A stretch of DNA of 64,000 nucleotides from Sphaerulina vaccinii (GCA_022570795.1 JAKUDP010000008.1:1736001-1800000), one strand, 5' to 3'; numbered from the stretch's first letter, positions 31,256-42,996 are shown. Made by a program: numbers and translations. Notes: a model not told the origin generated them from the letters alone.

Positions 31256-31552
31256 AGATTATGCTCCGAAAAGCAGAACATCGTCTACTACCCTGTAACA
31301 TGTGCCAAGCATCGACAAGCATATCATACAAAAAGCTTATGTCAGCTACCGGGCAAGGATACAGGCCTTGCCCTATCTACAACGCGACAACCATGCTCTA
31401 CGTACCGGCAGTGAGTACCCAACGCGCTGGCTTCCCAGGCTGTTTTCGCAGATATGCCGTAGGCCAGATCTACTATCAAGTTGGCCACTCCATCTGTTCA
31501 TCTGGATCTTTGTGCATCTACCCATCTCAACTGACGTCCAAAGTAGCCCACC

Positions 31553-33574
31553 ATGGCAACGACCACAGGCACCGATAGTGCCAATAACAAGATCGCTTCA
31601 GTCGAAGTGCTATCAGAAGAGGAAGATACCGGCAAGACATTCGCTGTCGCTCCAAATGGCAACATCATCGGTATACCTCTCCATCCCTAACGCATCACTC
31701 CTAAAGCTTTAATAAATAACATGCTCTAGACAACGGCCTACAACGCGGTCTCAAAAGCCGCCACCTAACAATGATATCCTTCGGCGGAGTCGTCGGCGCA
31801 TCAATCTGGTACGGTGTTGGTTTCGCAGTAGCCTACTCCGGCCCCATAGGCGCATTGATATGCTTCTTCGTCATTGGCGTAGACGTATACTTCGTGATGC
31901 AATGTCTCGGCGAGATGAGCACGCTGTTTCCTGTACAAGGAGCTTTTATTGAATTGGCTGGAAGGTTTGTAGATGAGAGTTTGAGTTTTAGTCTTGGGTG
32001 GAATTATTGGTATTTGTGGGTTACGAATGTTGCGGGGGATTTCAATGCTAGTTCGGTAAGTTATCATAGCTCTTCGTGTTGGCGGACCAGGCAGGCAACA
32101 CTGATTGATGAGGTTGACAGATCATCATGGGCTACTGGACAGACTCTGTACCCACCTACGGCTGGATCCTAATCTGGTGGGCTTTCTACCAATGTAAGCA
32201 AAGTAGTAAATAGAAGGCATGCGCTCGCTTCTGTGTCTCACCAAGCTCTCGCTCACTCGGGTGCTAAGCTTGAGGACAGACATCGATTGAGACAGCCTGT
32301 GTTTTCAGAGATCTTTGCTGACCCTTCTACCTACTACTTTTAGGTACATCACTCCTCGGAGTCGTGGTCTGGGGCGAGATGGAGTTTTGGCTCGCATGCT
32401 GGAAGCTCACGTGTATCTTGGGTGGGTTCCTCTGTGCCATCTTGATCAACACTGGTGCTGTTGGCGGAGACTACATCGGATTCCGGTATTGGAAGACATC
32501 AGGACCTATCGCGAATGGTATCGATGGCTTTGGACAGTGTTTCTTGCTGGCTGCGGTGTACTACTGCGGTACGGAGATGCTTGCTATCACTGCTGCTGAG
32601 AGTAAGAATCCGGCGAGGGATCTTCCCAAGGCTATTAAGCAGACTTTTTGGAGGGTTTTGTATATTTTCATGTGTGTACACAGCCCATCATCAGTCGATG
32701 GTCATATAGTGGTTGCTGACTGCATTAAAGGGGTCTAGTCTTCTTCGCTGGAATCATAGTCGCTTCTGACGACCCAGATCTCCTAACAGCAAAAACCAAA
32801 TCTGGGAAATCTCCTTGGACCATTGCATTCACGCATGCTGGGGTGCCTCAGATGGGTCATGTGGTGAGTATACCCTTGCTTTTGTGATGTGCAACCAGTA
32901 TGCTGAACGCTCGCCAGGTCAACGTAGTCATGATAACGGCTCAGCTGTCGTCTATGAACAGCGCACTTTACGTCGCCTCCCGCAGTCTCGTCAACCTCGC
33001 TTCCACGGGCCGTGCTCCGCGCTTCTTCGCAAAGACCAACAAATACGGCACTCCAGTCTATGCTCTAGTCTTCTCTAACGCACTCGGTCTAATCGCAATG
33101 CTAAACTACAGCGTCGGCACCGGAAAAGTCTTCACCTACGTAGTGAATATCGCTGGATCAGCTACATACATCGCCTGGGCATGTATCGGAGTCGTGCACA
33201 TGCGTTTCCGTTCAGCGTGGAAAGCCCAAGGCCACAGTGTCGATGAGCTACCTTTCAAAGCTCTCTTCTACCCATATGGATCTATCTTCGTCATCTTCAT
33301 CAACACTTTCCTCGTGTTCATTGCAGGCTACGCGGACTTTGTTGGAGGCTTTCATGCTGTGGACTTTGTGATCAACTACATCGTTATCGCAGTTTTCGTG
33401 ATTCTGTATGTTGGATGGAAGATTATCAAGAGGACGAGAGTTGTGCCCATCATGGAGATCGACTTGGTGACAGGGAGAAGAGAGGGTCTTGCGCAGATGT
33501 TGGGTACGGAGGAAGTTAGAGAGGAGAGGAAAGTTGGATGGCTGGTTAGGGTGAAGAGATCGGTATTCGCTTAG
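31553..33574 (+). CDS. Amino-acid permease (APC superfamily, fungal YAT type)
   Basis: Six exons (31553-31670, 31730-32055, 32121-32193, 32344-32671, 32731-32863, 32918-33574) give 544 aa. Introns are 59, 65, 150, 59 and 54 nt and all phases agree. The cytosolic N-terminus ends at LQRGLKSRHLTM, followed by TM1 with ISFGGVVGASIWYGVG and the TM3-4 segment containing SLGWNYWYLWVTN. AAESKNPARDLPKAI is the conserved loop of fungal amino-acid permeases. About twelve membrane segments are expected. It imports amino acids across the plasma membrane; the substrate cannot be read. It is convergent with the P450 gene, only 26 bp between stops, and lies at the edge of a metabolic neighbourhood. Confidence 0.93.
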
Positions 33575-33600
33575 ATAGATGAGGTGCTTTAACACGAACG

Positions 33601-35181
33601 CTAAGACTTCTTCACGATCCCATTACTGATCTCGCTCGACTTCAGCTCATGCAAACAGCGCTCAAAGAGCTCGGGATCTCTTAGCTCGAACTTCGCTTCG
33701 AAGTCCTTCGGACACGCAGTCGCCGCACTCGTGTCACGATTGTATTCAATGTAGTCCAGACATGGTGGCGACTCTTCACTTCCTCGTATGTGGAAGCCCA
33801 GAATAAGTCTGACAAAGATGGCATATACTATTCTGTTCGAGAAGTTCACAGCCGTACATATTCTTGAGCCTGCGCCATACGCCAGATGGTATGGAGGAGG
33901 TGCGCAATCTTCAGCAAGCCATCGTTCCGGACGGAACTTGTCGGCGTCTAGGCCGTATATGCTTGAGTCGCGATTGATAGCCTGGCAGTTCACCAGTATC
34001 ATGACTCCAGCAGGTATGCTCACACCATTGTGGTCGGTGAACTCTTTGTAGGTCTGGCGAGGAGGCAGAATCTTGATAGGTGGATAGAAACGTAACACTT
34101 CTCGTACAAACGCGATCACGTAGATTGATTTCTCTTCGTGTACAGCATTCTGGAAAGCTTGTTCAACAGATCCGTAAGATTGGATGATGTCCTCGTAAGC
34201 CCTCTGCTGGACAGCTTGTCCTTCTGCACTGCAAAGATACATGATCCCCACGATCGCAGTATTTGCAATAGTGTCAAACCCTCCAGATACGAGACCTCCT
34301 AGGATCGTGCGGATATCATGCTCTGTTAGTTTTCCATGGCCTTCACCGAAAAGTCCGGCAGCGACGCAATCAGATGCTTTGCCACTTTCAACTCTGAGTC
34401 GAGCTTCTTCGAGTAAGTCGCTAAGCCACTTATCACGCCTCGTCCTGACTTCAGCAGCCAGAGCCAGCCTCTTCGTGTCCTGCAAGAACCTTGGCAGATA
34501 TCGCAAGTGAGGAACGAAGTCCTGCGAGTTGAGACTTGTAGATCGAAAAGTCGATATTAGAGTCGCATCAGACAGGATCTGCCTCAACAGCGGATCATCG
34601 ACACTTTCAAACCTTCGACCATAACACCACATCAGAATGATGTTTAATGCCAACTTCTTCAAATGAACATGTGGCACAATCTGCGCCTTCTCGCCAGCCA
34701 GAGACTTCAACAGATCTCCAATTTCCAAGTCGAGAAGAGGAGCCATACGCTTAATAGCTGGAGCAGTAGTCAAACTCCCCGCGACAAGTCTCTGCTTTCT
34801 CGTCCTCTCGTTCCAAGGATTCGTCCCTATCGTAGCAGCGGAAGTCTTGCTCACGACTTTATGGAAAGTGTAGAATTGAGGTCTATCGATTGTAGCAGCT
34901 TGGTTCGTGATGAGCCAGTCTTTGGCGGCATTGAAGCTGTTTAGGACTACCACTCGACGATAGCCAAGACGGATCTGGAAGACTGGCCAGTTCTTGCTTT
35001 GTGACCAGGCTTCACATGTTGTGGCATGGTCGTGGCCAAGGAGGGGGAGGTGGCCATAGATGAGAGAGGCACCTGGAGGCTCCGGAATGCCTGTAATCTT
35101 CGGGATGTGTGGGTAGAGGTAGTAGATGTAGATGTAGATGCTGATGGGGAGCGAAAGAGTCAGCAGGATGATGGTGATCAT
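33601..35181 (-). CDS. Cytochrome P450
   Basis: Intronless, 526 aa from the ATG at 35181 (the longer frame starts with GTG). An N-terminal membrane anchor (ITIILLTLSLPISIYIYIYY) and a Pro-rich hinge (IPEPPGASLIYGH) are followed by the I-helix GGLVSGGFDTIANT, ExxR in FVREVLRFYPP, PERF-like KFRPERWL and the heme loop AYGAGSRICTAVNFSNR. The heme Cys is present, but the usual FxxGxRxCxG has Ala for the first Phe and Ala for the last Gly. The overall pattern resembles the CYP504-like (phenylacetate hydroxylase) group; that is a resemblance by eye. It needs a reductase partner in the ER. It shares strand with the FAD oxidoreductase 290 bp upstream. Confidence 0.92.
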   Translation of the reverse strand: MITIILLTLSLPISIYIYIYYLYPHIPKITGIPEPPGASLIYGHLPLLGHDHATTCEAWSQSKNWPVFQIRLGYRRVVVLNSFNAAKDWLITNQAATIDRPQFYTFHKVVSKTSAATIGTNPWNERTRKQRLVAGSLTTAPAIKRMAPLLDLEIGDLLKSLAGEKAQIVPHVHLKKLALNIILMWCYGRRFESVDDPLLRQILSDATLISTFRSTSLNSQDFVPHLRYLPRFLQDTKRLALAAEVRTRRDKWLSDLLEEARLRVESGKASDCVAAGLFGEGHGKLTEHDIRTILGGLVSGGFDTIANTAIVGIMYLCSAEGQAVQQRAYEDIIQSYGSVEQAFQNAVHEEKSIYVIAFVREVLRFYPPIKILPPRQTYKEFTDHNGVSIPAGVMILVNCQAINRDSSIYGLDADKFRPERWLAEDCAPPPYHLAYGAGSRICTAVNFSNRIVYAIFVRLILGFHIRGSEESPPCLDYIEYNRDTSAATACPKDFEAKFELRDPELFERCLHELKSSEISNGIVKKS

Positions 35182-35474
35182 GGTGGTAACTGTTTGCAGA
35201 AGTATCACTTCTTCTGCGCCCTCGCTTCCACCTCTTGTGTACACTCAGTCCTTCACTGAGAAGTCCGACGCTCACGTGAAGTGCCATGCTTGAGCTACTT
35301 GCCTGCCTTACCTTAGCTCTTGGCCTATCAACAGCGACGCCCGGTCCGGCGACCATCTGCTGTATGCAGTACCATGTTCGCGACAAAGATATGCCGAATG
35401 CTGGTTGCGGAAGTCTCACAACTCGATGTAAGATCGACGAACGCAATCGCTTGAGAATCAGCAGCACCGCCAAT

Positions 35475-36957
35475 TCACGACTTCCTGCTACTCGTCCCAA
35501 GAATCTCATTGACCTCACTCTCAAGCCTCTCCCTCGTCGGCTTAAAGACGAATGGCAGTTCAGTCTGCTCGAATCGATCGCCCTTCGCAACCATTCTCGC
35601 CACCGCCTCACTCGAAAGATGAATCAACGGCATTCCATGTCCACTGAACCCCGCACAAATATACTGTCCAGTCTTTCCCGGCACTTCACCAATCCAAGGC
35701 ATGAAATCCGCACTCCAACCCATAACACCCGTCCAGATTCGATCCGTATACGCACCAGAAGCCTCCCAGCCATGGAAGTGTTTCTGCATATATCCATCAA
35801 AGTAACTCACAGCAGGCTCGATGAGTGTGCTGTCGTCGACATTGTTATACCATTGAGACTTGTCGTGCCAGAAAGGAGGTTTAGCGCCACCGAGGATAAT
35901 CGAGTTGTCGCTCTGGCGAGGAATCATGTAATCGTATAGAGACTTGCCGTGACGGAGGCTGTAGGTGTGTTCTAACTTTGTCGTCTTGGAAGGTTTTGAT
36001 GCCACGATACGACTGCATATGCCACGTACTGGGACAATCTTTTCGTGGAATTGAGGCGCGACTGATGCAGTGTAGCCGTTCGTGCAGATGATGAGCTTTG
36101 GTGTCTTGACTTTACCGCGGCTGGTGGTGATGGTCCAATTCCCTTGTGTGTCGCGCTCTTCTGATATCATTTTGACAGGCGTGTGCGTCTGGAGATTCAC
36201 GCCTCTGTCTACGGCTTTCTTGAGGAGGTGCATCACTAGCTTGTATGGCCAGAGATGTGCTGCTGTGTAGGAGAAGCAGCTCTTGGCATCTTTGACTCCA
36301 GATAGCTAGTCCCAGCTTAGTACAGTTTAGTTGTGTCGTATCTGGCATCCGTCTGAGCCTTACCTTTTCGGCAGGTTCGCCCTCGACAAAGTCTACATCG
36401 CTCAGATCGGCAGTGCCTAGCTCCGTCAACCTGAGATATGCTTCGCGAGTTGCCTGAGCATGAGCACTGTCGAGGTACACATCAATTGCTCTAGTCAGCA
36501 CAAAGTCGCATTCAATAGATTCTTCCTCGACCATCTTCTTGACAGCAAGCACATTCCTGGCCTCAAATGCTGCAAAAGCAGCTGCTTGCTGCGCGCCATA
36601 CTTCTGGCTGTATTTCAAGATGTTGTAGTATACGTCCGGCTTGATGTGGCCTCCTGTTTGCACCATGAACGCGTGCTGGATAGTTGCTGGAGATCAATCT
36701 ATCTTACCATTGCGTCCAGAAGCTCCTGAGCAGGCTTCTCTAGCCTCCAGTATCAGGATTTTGGGAGGCGACTCGCACTCTTCAAGAATGTGGTGTACGG
36801 TCGAGGCACCTGCATATCCAGCACCGATGACAACGATGTCACTATGTGAGGGGAGATCTTCTGTCGAACGATATGAGTCCAGAGGATGGAGTTCTGTTCG
36901 CCAGAATGGTGTTGTCGCGTTCGGTACTGGCTGACATGATGCCGTGATTGCGGACAT
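35475..36957 (-). CDS. FAD-dependent oxidoreductase, DAO family
   Basis: Three exons (36957-36708, 36653-36364, 36305-35475) with introns of 54 and 58 nt encode 456 aa. The dinucleotide-binding motif VVIGAGYAGASTVHHI lies at about residues 42-57; EARNVLA, LIICTNGYTA and GWSADFMPWIGEVPG are typical of the glycine/D-amino-acid oxidase fold, and GFSGHGMPLIH is the C-terminal FAD-binding stretch. Relatives oxidise amines or N-substituted amino acids (for example gamma-glutamylputrescine oxidoreductases). No signal peptide is seen. A 20-bp tandem repeat abuts the start codon. It is divergent from the haloacid dehalogenase gene. Confidence 0.92.
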
Positions 36958-36997
36958 AGCGTCTCTTTTGTATCAATAGCGTCTCTTTTGTATCAAT
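36958..36997. repeat. 20-bp tandem duplication touching the FAD-oxidoreductase start codon
   Basis: AGCGTCTCTTTTGTATCAAT occurs twice head to tail, plus a partial third copy (AGCGTCTT). On the minus strand the ATG of the FAD oxidoreductase follows directly. It lies in the 290-bp divergent promoter shared with the haloacid dehalogenase gene. Confidence 0.85.
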
Positions 36998-37247
36998 AGC
37001 GTCTTGTGGCTCGATACTCGTAGCTTTCTGCTTGTCACTTTGTATCAAGAATCATGCGCACATGTCACCAACAGACCTGCAACTCTGTCTATCAAGCCTT
37101 CGGCCAAGCGCCCGGCCCGGCTAACTCGGACATGGGATAGCTGTAATTGTCGATGCCATACTGATTGTCAGTGATTGAGCACTAACGATACCATCAGTCT
37201 TCTCACAAGAAACAGCTTCATCTGTACTCAGTCAGCAAGATCGTATC

Positions 37248-38023
37248 ATGCCAGGCAAACACATTGTCTTCGACATCGTCGGCACAGTCGTAGGCTATGA
37301 TGCCTTCTTCGAAGCACTAGAAGAACGCATTGGAGACAAGCTGCTCGCGCAAGGCATCAAAGCACGACTCTTCGCATGGGCATGGATGGAAGCCGCAGAC
37401 CTTGAAAGCAATAACCTTCGCATCTCGGGCCAACCCAAGCTCTTCAAGAACATTTTCAAGCCTCTGCTATACCGGTATCTCGCAATGGCAGGAGTCGAAG
37501 AGCCATACGACTTCGTCTCCCCCGAAGATGCAGCATACATCGTGTCAAGCTATACTCAACTCAAAGCTCGTCCTGGTATTCACGAATGTATAGCTCGTCT
37601 CCAGAGTGCCGGATTTACAGTCTGGGCTTTGACTTCTGGCGACGCAGTGCGTGTGAAGGGCTATCTTGCTAGCAACAACATCCCGATCGCAGATGAGAAC
37701 TTCATTGCATGCGAGTCGATAGGTGCAACTAAGCCTGCTCCGGAAGTGTACAGACATGTTTTGGCCAAGTTTCCAGATGCAGATGAGGCTTGGTTTGCGG
37801 CATGCCATATGTGGGACGCTGCGGCAGCGAAGCACAATGGGTGAGCATCTGCGCTGTCTCAAAGCTTCGGATCATGCTCTTGCTAACGCATGAAGATAGA
37901 TTCAAGGCTGCTTGGTGCTCGGCATGGGAGATGTTGCCAGTATCTGAGGTATTCGGAGATGTGGATGTTGTAGCTGATAGTCTTGATGTCATGGCCGACG
38001 GCATTATCAAAGCATCGTGTTGA
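37248..38023 (+). CDS. Haloacid dehalogenase type II-like hydrolase
   Basis: Two exons (37248-37840, 37900-38023; 59-nt intron, phase 2) encode 238 aa. HAD motif I is VFDIVGTVVG with the nucleophile Asp near residue 9, in the DxxGT form of L-2-haloacid dehalogenases rather than DxDGT. Motif II is WALTSGD, motif III Lys is in IGATKPAPEVY, and an acidic segment (AACHMWDAAAAKHNG) follows before the C-terminal exon. Fungal members act on small 2-haloacids or related compounds, but their native substrates are mostly unknown. It is divergent from the FAD oxidoreductase. Confidence 0.85.
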
Positions 38024-38517
38024 AAGTGTTTACTTTGATACTTGATACTGCTGCCTCTGTCGCGCTGATGCACGAACGCGTCGCGTGAACAGTTCAACGT
38101 CGTCGTTTGCTCCTTGGAACACAGTCGCGCTCTGTATATAGGCTTTCGTGACGACTCGCTGTCCAGTGTCGAAGAGTTTCGCCATGGTTTGAGAATAGGG
38201 AGGTCGGGAATTCATCAGCAGGACGTCTTCAACGATGTTGACCTCGCGGCGCGAGTCATGTTCCTACCATTCCTCATTCGGAAGGAAGACTCCGTTGGAC
38301 CATTCGTTTTGTACTTCGCTTGGTATGACATCAATCATGACTACTGAACATATGCCGCATCTGCTCGGGTCAGTCCTCTTTTGGGCCAATGCAGAAGTAC
38401 TATCGCAGCACGGAGAACGAATCGCTATGTCGGAGGCCTCTCCAGAAATCTACAATGGCAGAATCAGCAACATGATCTCGAGACCAAAGGCGTAGTATAC
38501 GTTTCCTTCTCTCTGCT
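38024..38517. other. Intergenic
   Basis: 3' flank of the dehalogenase gene and 5' flank of the broken regulator-like gene. Only short ORFs without protein character. Confidence 0.4.
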
Positions 38518-39619
38518 ATGTCTGCTCACAAAGCCGCTGATCTAGAATTCGTCGTATTCGACCCATCCGATTCGAAGTCCGCGAAGAACCGTAGACAAAT
38601 ACGTTCTCATGTCACCAAGACACAACATCGACGCGCGAAAGAGAAGCATGGCAATAAGCCCTTTGTTCGGGCGTTCGTGGGCGCGGATCACGATGGTCGT
38701 AACAAGGTGAAGTGGCAGCACGAGGTCACCAGAAAGGAAGGCGCGGTCCACGATACAGCAGCGGCAAACAGATCGTCTTCTGGACCAGAGAGAGGGGACG
38801 CAGCACTTAAGGAGTCTGCAGTAGATGTGGAATATGAAGGCCAGGGAGCTGTCGCGCTTCCTGTCAGTCCGTTGATCAAATCCTTCTCGAGAGGGAACAT
38901 GTCTTTCCGCACATTCGCATTGGACGATCCCGAGAACGATATAGGAGTGGCTCCCAGTCATCTGAATTAGGATGTTGCGAGCATTTTGGTACGTCCTAGT
39001 GCTATGCTCGACCTTGCAAGTACTGACCTAACCCACTCGCCCAGGGCTGCTACGATGTGCTTGTTCGTACGCACTCAGTAGAGGCCGAGAACGCGTACAA
39101 AGACATGCCTTCAGGCACGGCATATCCTCGTTTTACAGCCTTCCTCTGGAGAGACGCTATCCTACTCAAGATCGCGATTCTCTTGATGACCCGCTACCTC
39201 CTAGGAGCGCAAAGACGGCGACCCCTTTATTCCAACGAGCTCTACCATGTGCTCCGGATGCGTGGACTCCTCATCAACAACATTACCAGTTCCTATCAGA
39301 TCCTATTCGTGGCGTCTCCGATCAGCTACTAGTTGCAGTCTGTCTTTTCGCCGCACACGAATTTTACTACGCGTCGTTTGAAGCGTACAACACGCATATG
39401 CTAGGGCTGGTCCAGATGATCAATGTCCGGGGCGGGATGCGTGCCATTGGGCGATCGGATCCGTACATGGAGAAGTTTATCGTGTGGCACGACACGAATA
39501 TGGCCACTGCAGCTGGGGTGGAACCGTATCACCTGAAGGTTAAGGAACGAACAGCAGTGCCTCGACCAGAGCCGAAGTACAATATGTTTCGTATGGTGGG
39601 CGAGTACAAGATCGTCTGA
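38518..39619 (+). pseudogene. Broken fungal transcription-factor-like gene
   Basis: The N-terminal part (MSAHKAADLEFVVFDPSD, KNRRQIRSHVTKTQHRRAKE) and the C-terminal part (DQLLVAVCLFAAHE, AYNTHMLGLVQMINVRGG) fit a common class of fungal regulator-like proteins that lack a Zn cluster. The frame meets a TAG at 38968-38970, six codons before a good GTACGT donor (38989); after a 56-nt intron (ending 39044) the frame continues in register. A second break is a frameshift near 39300, where the frame ending LRMRGLLINNITSS must give way to the one reading DPIRGVSDQL. Two lesions make a pseudogene likely; assembly error is the alternative. Confidence 0.65.
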
Positions 39620-39830
39620 AGGTATACAGCATTCGCGAGTGGACCTCATGGCCTAGGACCCATACTCTTGGCAAATCCACTTTCCCACTTTTCCGAGTGC
39701 GAAAGGTTGCTGCCTTTGGGACACTCTGGCCATCTGGCAACAGGAAAAACAACGGCTGTCACCCCTCGGCCGGAAGCCATCATTCCTTGAAGCATCTTAC
39801 TTGGCACATCGTCAACTTCTACACCGAGAC

Positions 39831-40745
39831 ATGGCTTCAAACAACATGTTTGAGCGACAGCCGGAGTCATGGTTCCAACGACTTCTTGCGAGGCCTTCCC
39901 CACTGCTGGCCGAGACATGATACTCATGGCGGCAGCACCTACTGCAACAATCGGCCGCACATGACAGAAGCATAGCAGTAGTCTGCATTTCAGACACACA
40001 TAACAGGCAGCCTATATTGCCTGACGGGGACATCCTGGTACACGCTGGAGACTTGACAGAAAGAGGGACCAGAGAAGAAATGCAAAAGCAGCTCGATTGG
40101 ATCGAAGCGCAGCCACACAAGCACAAGTTCGTTATTGCCGGCAATCACGATATCGTACTTGACCTTGCACGATCAGGAGAAAGTGACATGACACAAGAAG
40201 ACTTGCTGTCGTTACGCTGGGGAAGTATACAATATCTTCAACGCACTGGGGCAAGTGTTGAAGTCTTCGATCGAGCTTTGACAGTCTTCGGCCACCCTTC
40301 CACGGCCAGACAAGGCAATTGGGCTTTCCAACACGACCGACATGAAGACGTCTTCAGTGAGCGTATTCCAAGATGTCTCGACATCCTTATAACGCACTCG
40401 CCACCTCGGTATCACCTCGATCTAGCTGGTCAAGGTGATGAGCATCTCCTGATCGAACTCTGGCGTACCAAACCAAGGGTTCATGTCTTCGGACACCTCC
40501 ATGCTGGTCACGGTCGCGAGACACTCGTGTATGACTACTTCACGATGTTTTACGAAGAGATCTGCGCTGGAACCGCTGGAAATGCTAGAACTCTTTTCTT
40601 ATTGTTCGTAATGGCTGCACTATTGGCCAAGATGTACATCGTTGGCATTGACACCAAAGCCCAGAAGACTCATCTGGTCAATGCTGCTGTTGTGAGCGGC
40701 CATCACAACGAGATCAAGAACAAGGCTCAGGTCGTTTACATATAG
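39831..40745 (+). pseudogene. Metallophosphoesterase with an early in-frame stop
   Basis: The frame from the ATG at 39831 (MASNNMFERQPESWFQRLL) matches the usual N-terminus of this fungal metallophosphoesterase group but hits TGA at 39918-39920 (codon 30). It is then open for 274 codons to 40745. The catalytic motifs are all downstream: VVCISDTHN (D-x-H), HAGDLTERG (GD), AGNHD (GNH), ITHSPPRYH and GHLHAGHG. No ATG lies between the stop and the first metal ligands, and no plausible intron removes the TGA. The gene is either inactivated, read through, started at a non-AUG codon, or misassembled here. It is adjacent to another broken gene. Confidence 0.72.
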
Positions 40746-40942
40746 CTCACGCTACACAGTCACTGTCGGGCATTGCTAAGCAGACTCCACTTCTGCAAGA
40801 GAACCCTCTGGCCCTATGTCGAGTCCCGAAAAGGTACGACTTGGCATCCTTCCACTATATCCAGGAATCCTTCAGGACATTGCCAAGCATGAGGGCTTCG
40901 ACATAAGTATCACAGGAGTAAGCAACACTCTTCGCATAAATC

Positions 40943-42611
40943 ATGCGGATCAACTTTTCTCTCACAATCATAATAATGTCAGCTCTGTACGGTGCGGTGG
41001 CTTCGGCCGGCGCAGCAGTTGCTTGCGACCACTTGGCACAAGCTCTGGAGAAGTCCACTACAGATGGAAGCATTCCCTCGTACCTGGACGACAGCACCAA
41101 TAGTACTCTCTACACCGAGCGTGCACACTTCAACTAGTATGACCTTCATTCCGAATGCGAAGGTGTGCTGATTCACTTAGCTTCCCGAACTGTTGGCAGA
41201 GTCCTTCATGCATCGTCACACCTGCCAGTAACGATGAGCTTGCTACTGTGGTCGATGTCATCCGAGCAACGGGAGTCACATTCGCGATTCGTTCTGGTGG
41301 CCACAACATCAATAAGGATTGGAGTAACGTCGATCGCTCTGGCATCCTTCTCGACATGACCAAATTCAATCAGGTGGACTTGAGCGAAGACAAGAAGTTG
41401 GTGACCATTGGAGCTGGTGTTGCATGGGGCGACGCATATAAGAAGCTCGAAGGATCAGGAGTATCCGTGAATGGCGGACGACACACCTTGCCTAATGCTG
41501 CAGGACAGACGCTTGGAGGTGAGTCAAGTTTCATCCTACATTTGAAGTTGTTCTGACTCCCTTGTAGTTGGCATAGGCTGGTTCGTAAACCGTGAAGGCA
41601 TCACAGCAGCAGGCCTGGAATCCGTCCAAGTCATGCTCTCCAACTCTCAGCTCACCACAGCCAGCGAGAACGAAAACGCCGATCTCTTCCGAGCGCTGAA
41701 AGGCGGTGGTTCGAACTTCGGCATCGCCACTTCACTAACATACCGCACTTTACCCATCGACAAAATCTGGTACGAAGTCCGCGTCTACGATCGCGAGCAA
41801 AATGCAAACCTACTCAACGCCTTATACGAACACCAGATCGCTACAGCCAATAACCCGAACGTCCATTGTGTCCCTGTCTTCCTTAACCTCGACACGCCTG
41901 CGACTTTCGTCGGCTTCATCAGCTACGATGCAGACCAACCTCACCCAGAAGCGTTCAAGCAATTTCATGATATTCCATATGTGACACATATGGCTAAACC
42001 TACGATCGGGACCGTAGCGCAGCTTGCTGAGACTTTCTCTGGCTCGGTGATGACTATACGAATAGCTGCGTATTCCACTCCTTTCAGACTTGACAGGGAA
42101 GTCTACCAGGAAGCATTGAAAGCTTTGGAAAAGGGTCAGGAGCAAGCGAAGGAGATTAATGGGATTGTGACTTTTGTCTCACAGCCTTTTACGCCATATA
42201 TGGTTGAGAAGTCTGGTGAACATGGAGGGAATCTTCTTGGGCTTGAGATGACGATGCAAGATTGTATGATCTACCAGCTCTTCTGACACAACTCTAGCTG
42301 TTCCATACTGACCTCTGCTTGTAGGGAATGCAGTGACTATCGTCTGGCCCGATGCCGCGCACGATGCTCAAGCGCACAGAATCGTGGCTGAAATGGCAAG
42401 CACGATTCAAGCTGCTGCTTCAGCTCACGATGCTGGGATACGATACATCTTCGCGAATGATGCGCATAGTACGCAGGATGTTCTGTCGTCGTATGGTGAG
42501 GACAATGTCGCCGAGATGCGTGCCGTGAGTCAGAAATATGATTCTTGCGGTATGTTCCAGAGGCAGCAGAATGGAGGGTGGCTGTTGAGTAGGATGGGAG
42601 AGCAGAAGTAG
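40943..42611 (+). CDS. Secreted FAD-linked oxidoreductase (BBE/6-hydroxynicotine oxidase-like)
   Basis: Four exons (40943-41136, 41181-41518, 41568-42263, 42325-42611) with introns of 44, 49 and 61 nt give 504 aa. The hydrophobic start (MRINFSLTIIIMSALYGAVA) is a likely signal peptide. The FAD_binding_4 domain has SCIVTPASNDE and AIRSGGHN, whose His is the expected 8-alpha-histidyl FAD link. NGGRHTLPNAAGQTLGVGIG occupies the place where bicovalent enzymes carry a second Cys link; no Cys is present, so probably monocovalent. The usual KGGGSNFGIAT follows. The C-terminal BBE segment is degenerate: it ends SSYGEDNVAEMRAVSQKYD. Such enzymes oxidise sugars, alkaloids or natural-product alcohols. 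Confidence 0.9.
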
Positions 42612-42996
42612 ATGAAGATGAAGGCTTTGCTGTGACGATCACGGTCCCGAGTCTCTGCCCCTTCCAGTATCAATCTTGGTGGTGATTTAGACGAGATCGA
42701 GAACCTTATCATACTCCCCGTTCAAGAAGCCTGTCTTCGCCAGTCCGATCTCATCAAGCTCGCCCTGCTTCATCCTCTCGCTACAGATTTCCTCCCATCT
42801 GGCCTGGGCCAATTGGTAAAAAGCGTGTCAAAGACGTGTGTAGTAGTAGCATTGTTGATCCAGACGGAGAAGATGTAGTAGAAGTGACCGCCAAGACTCT
42901 CTCCGAAAAAGCGCCAGGAGCGCGACTGGATCTTCGTCAGCCTTCACTTGCATTTCTCGCTATCAAACTCTATACCCGCACACTTCAACCACAACA
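42612..42996. other. Intergenic
   Basis: 385 bp between tandem plus-strand genes. Probably the promoter of the DLH-like gene; no supported ORF. Confidence 0.4.
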
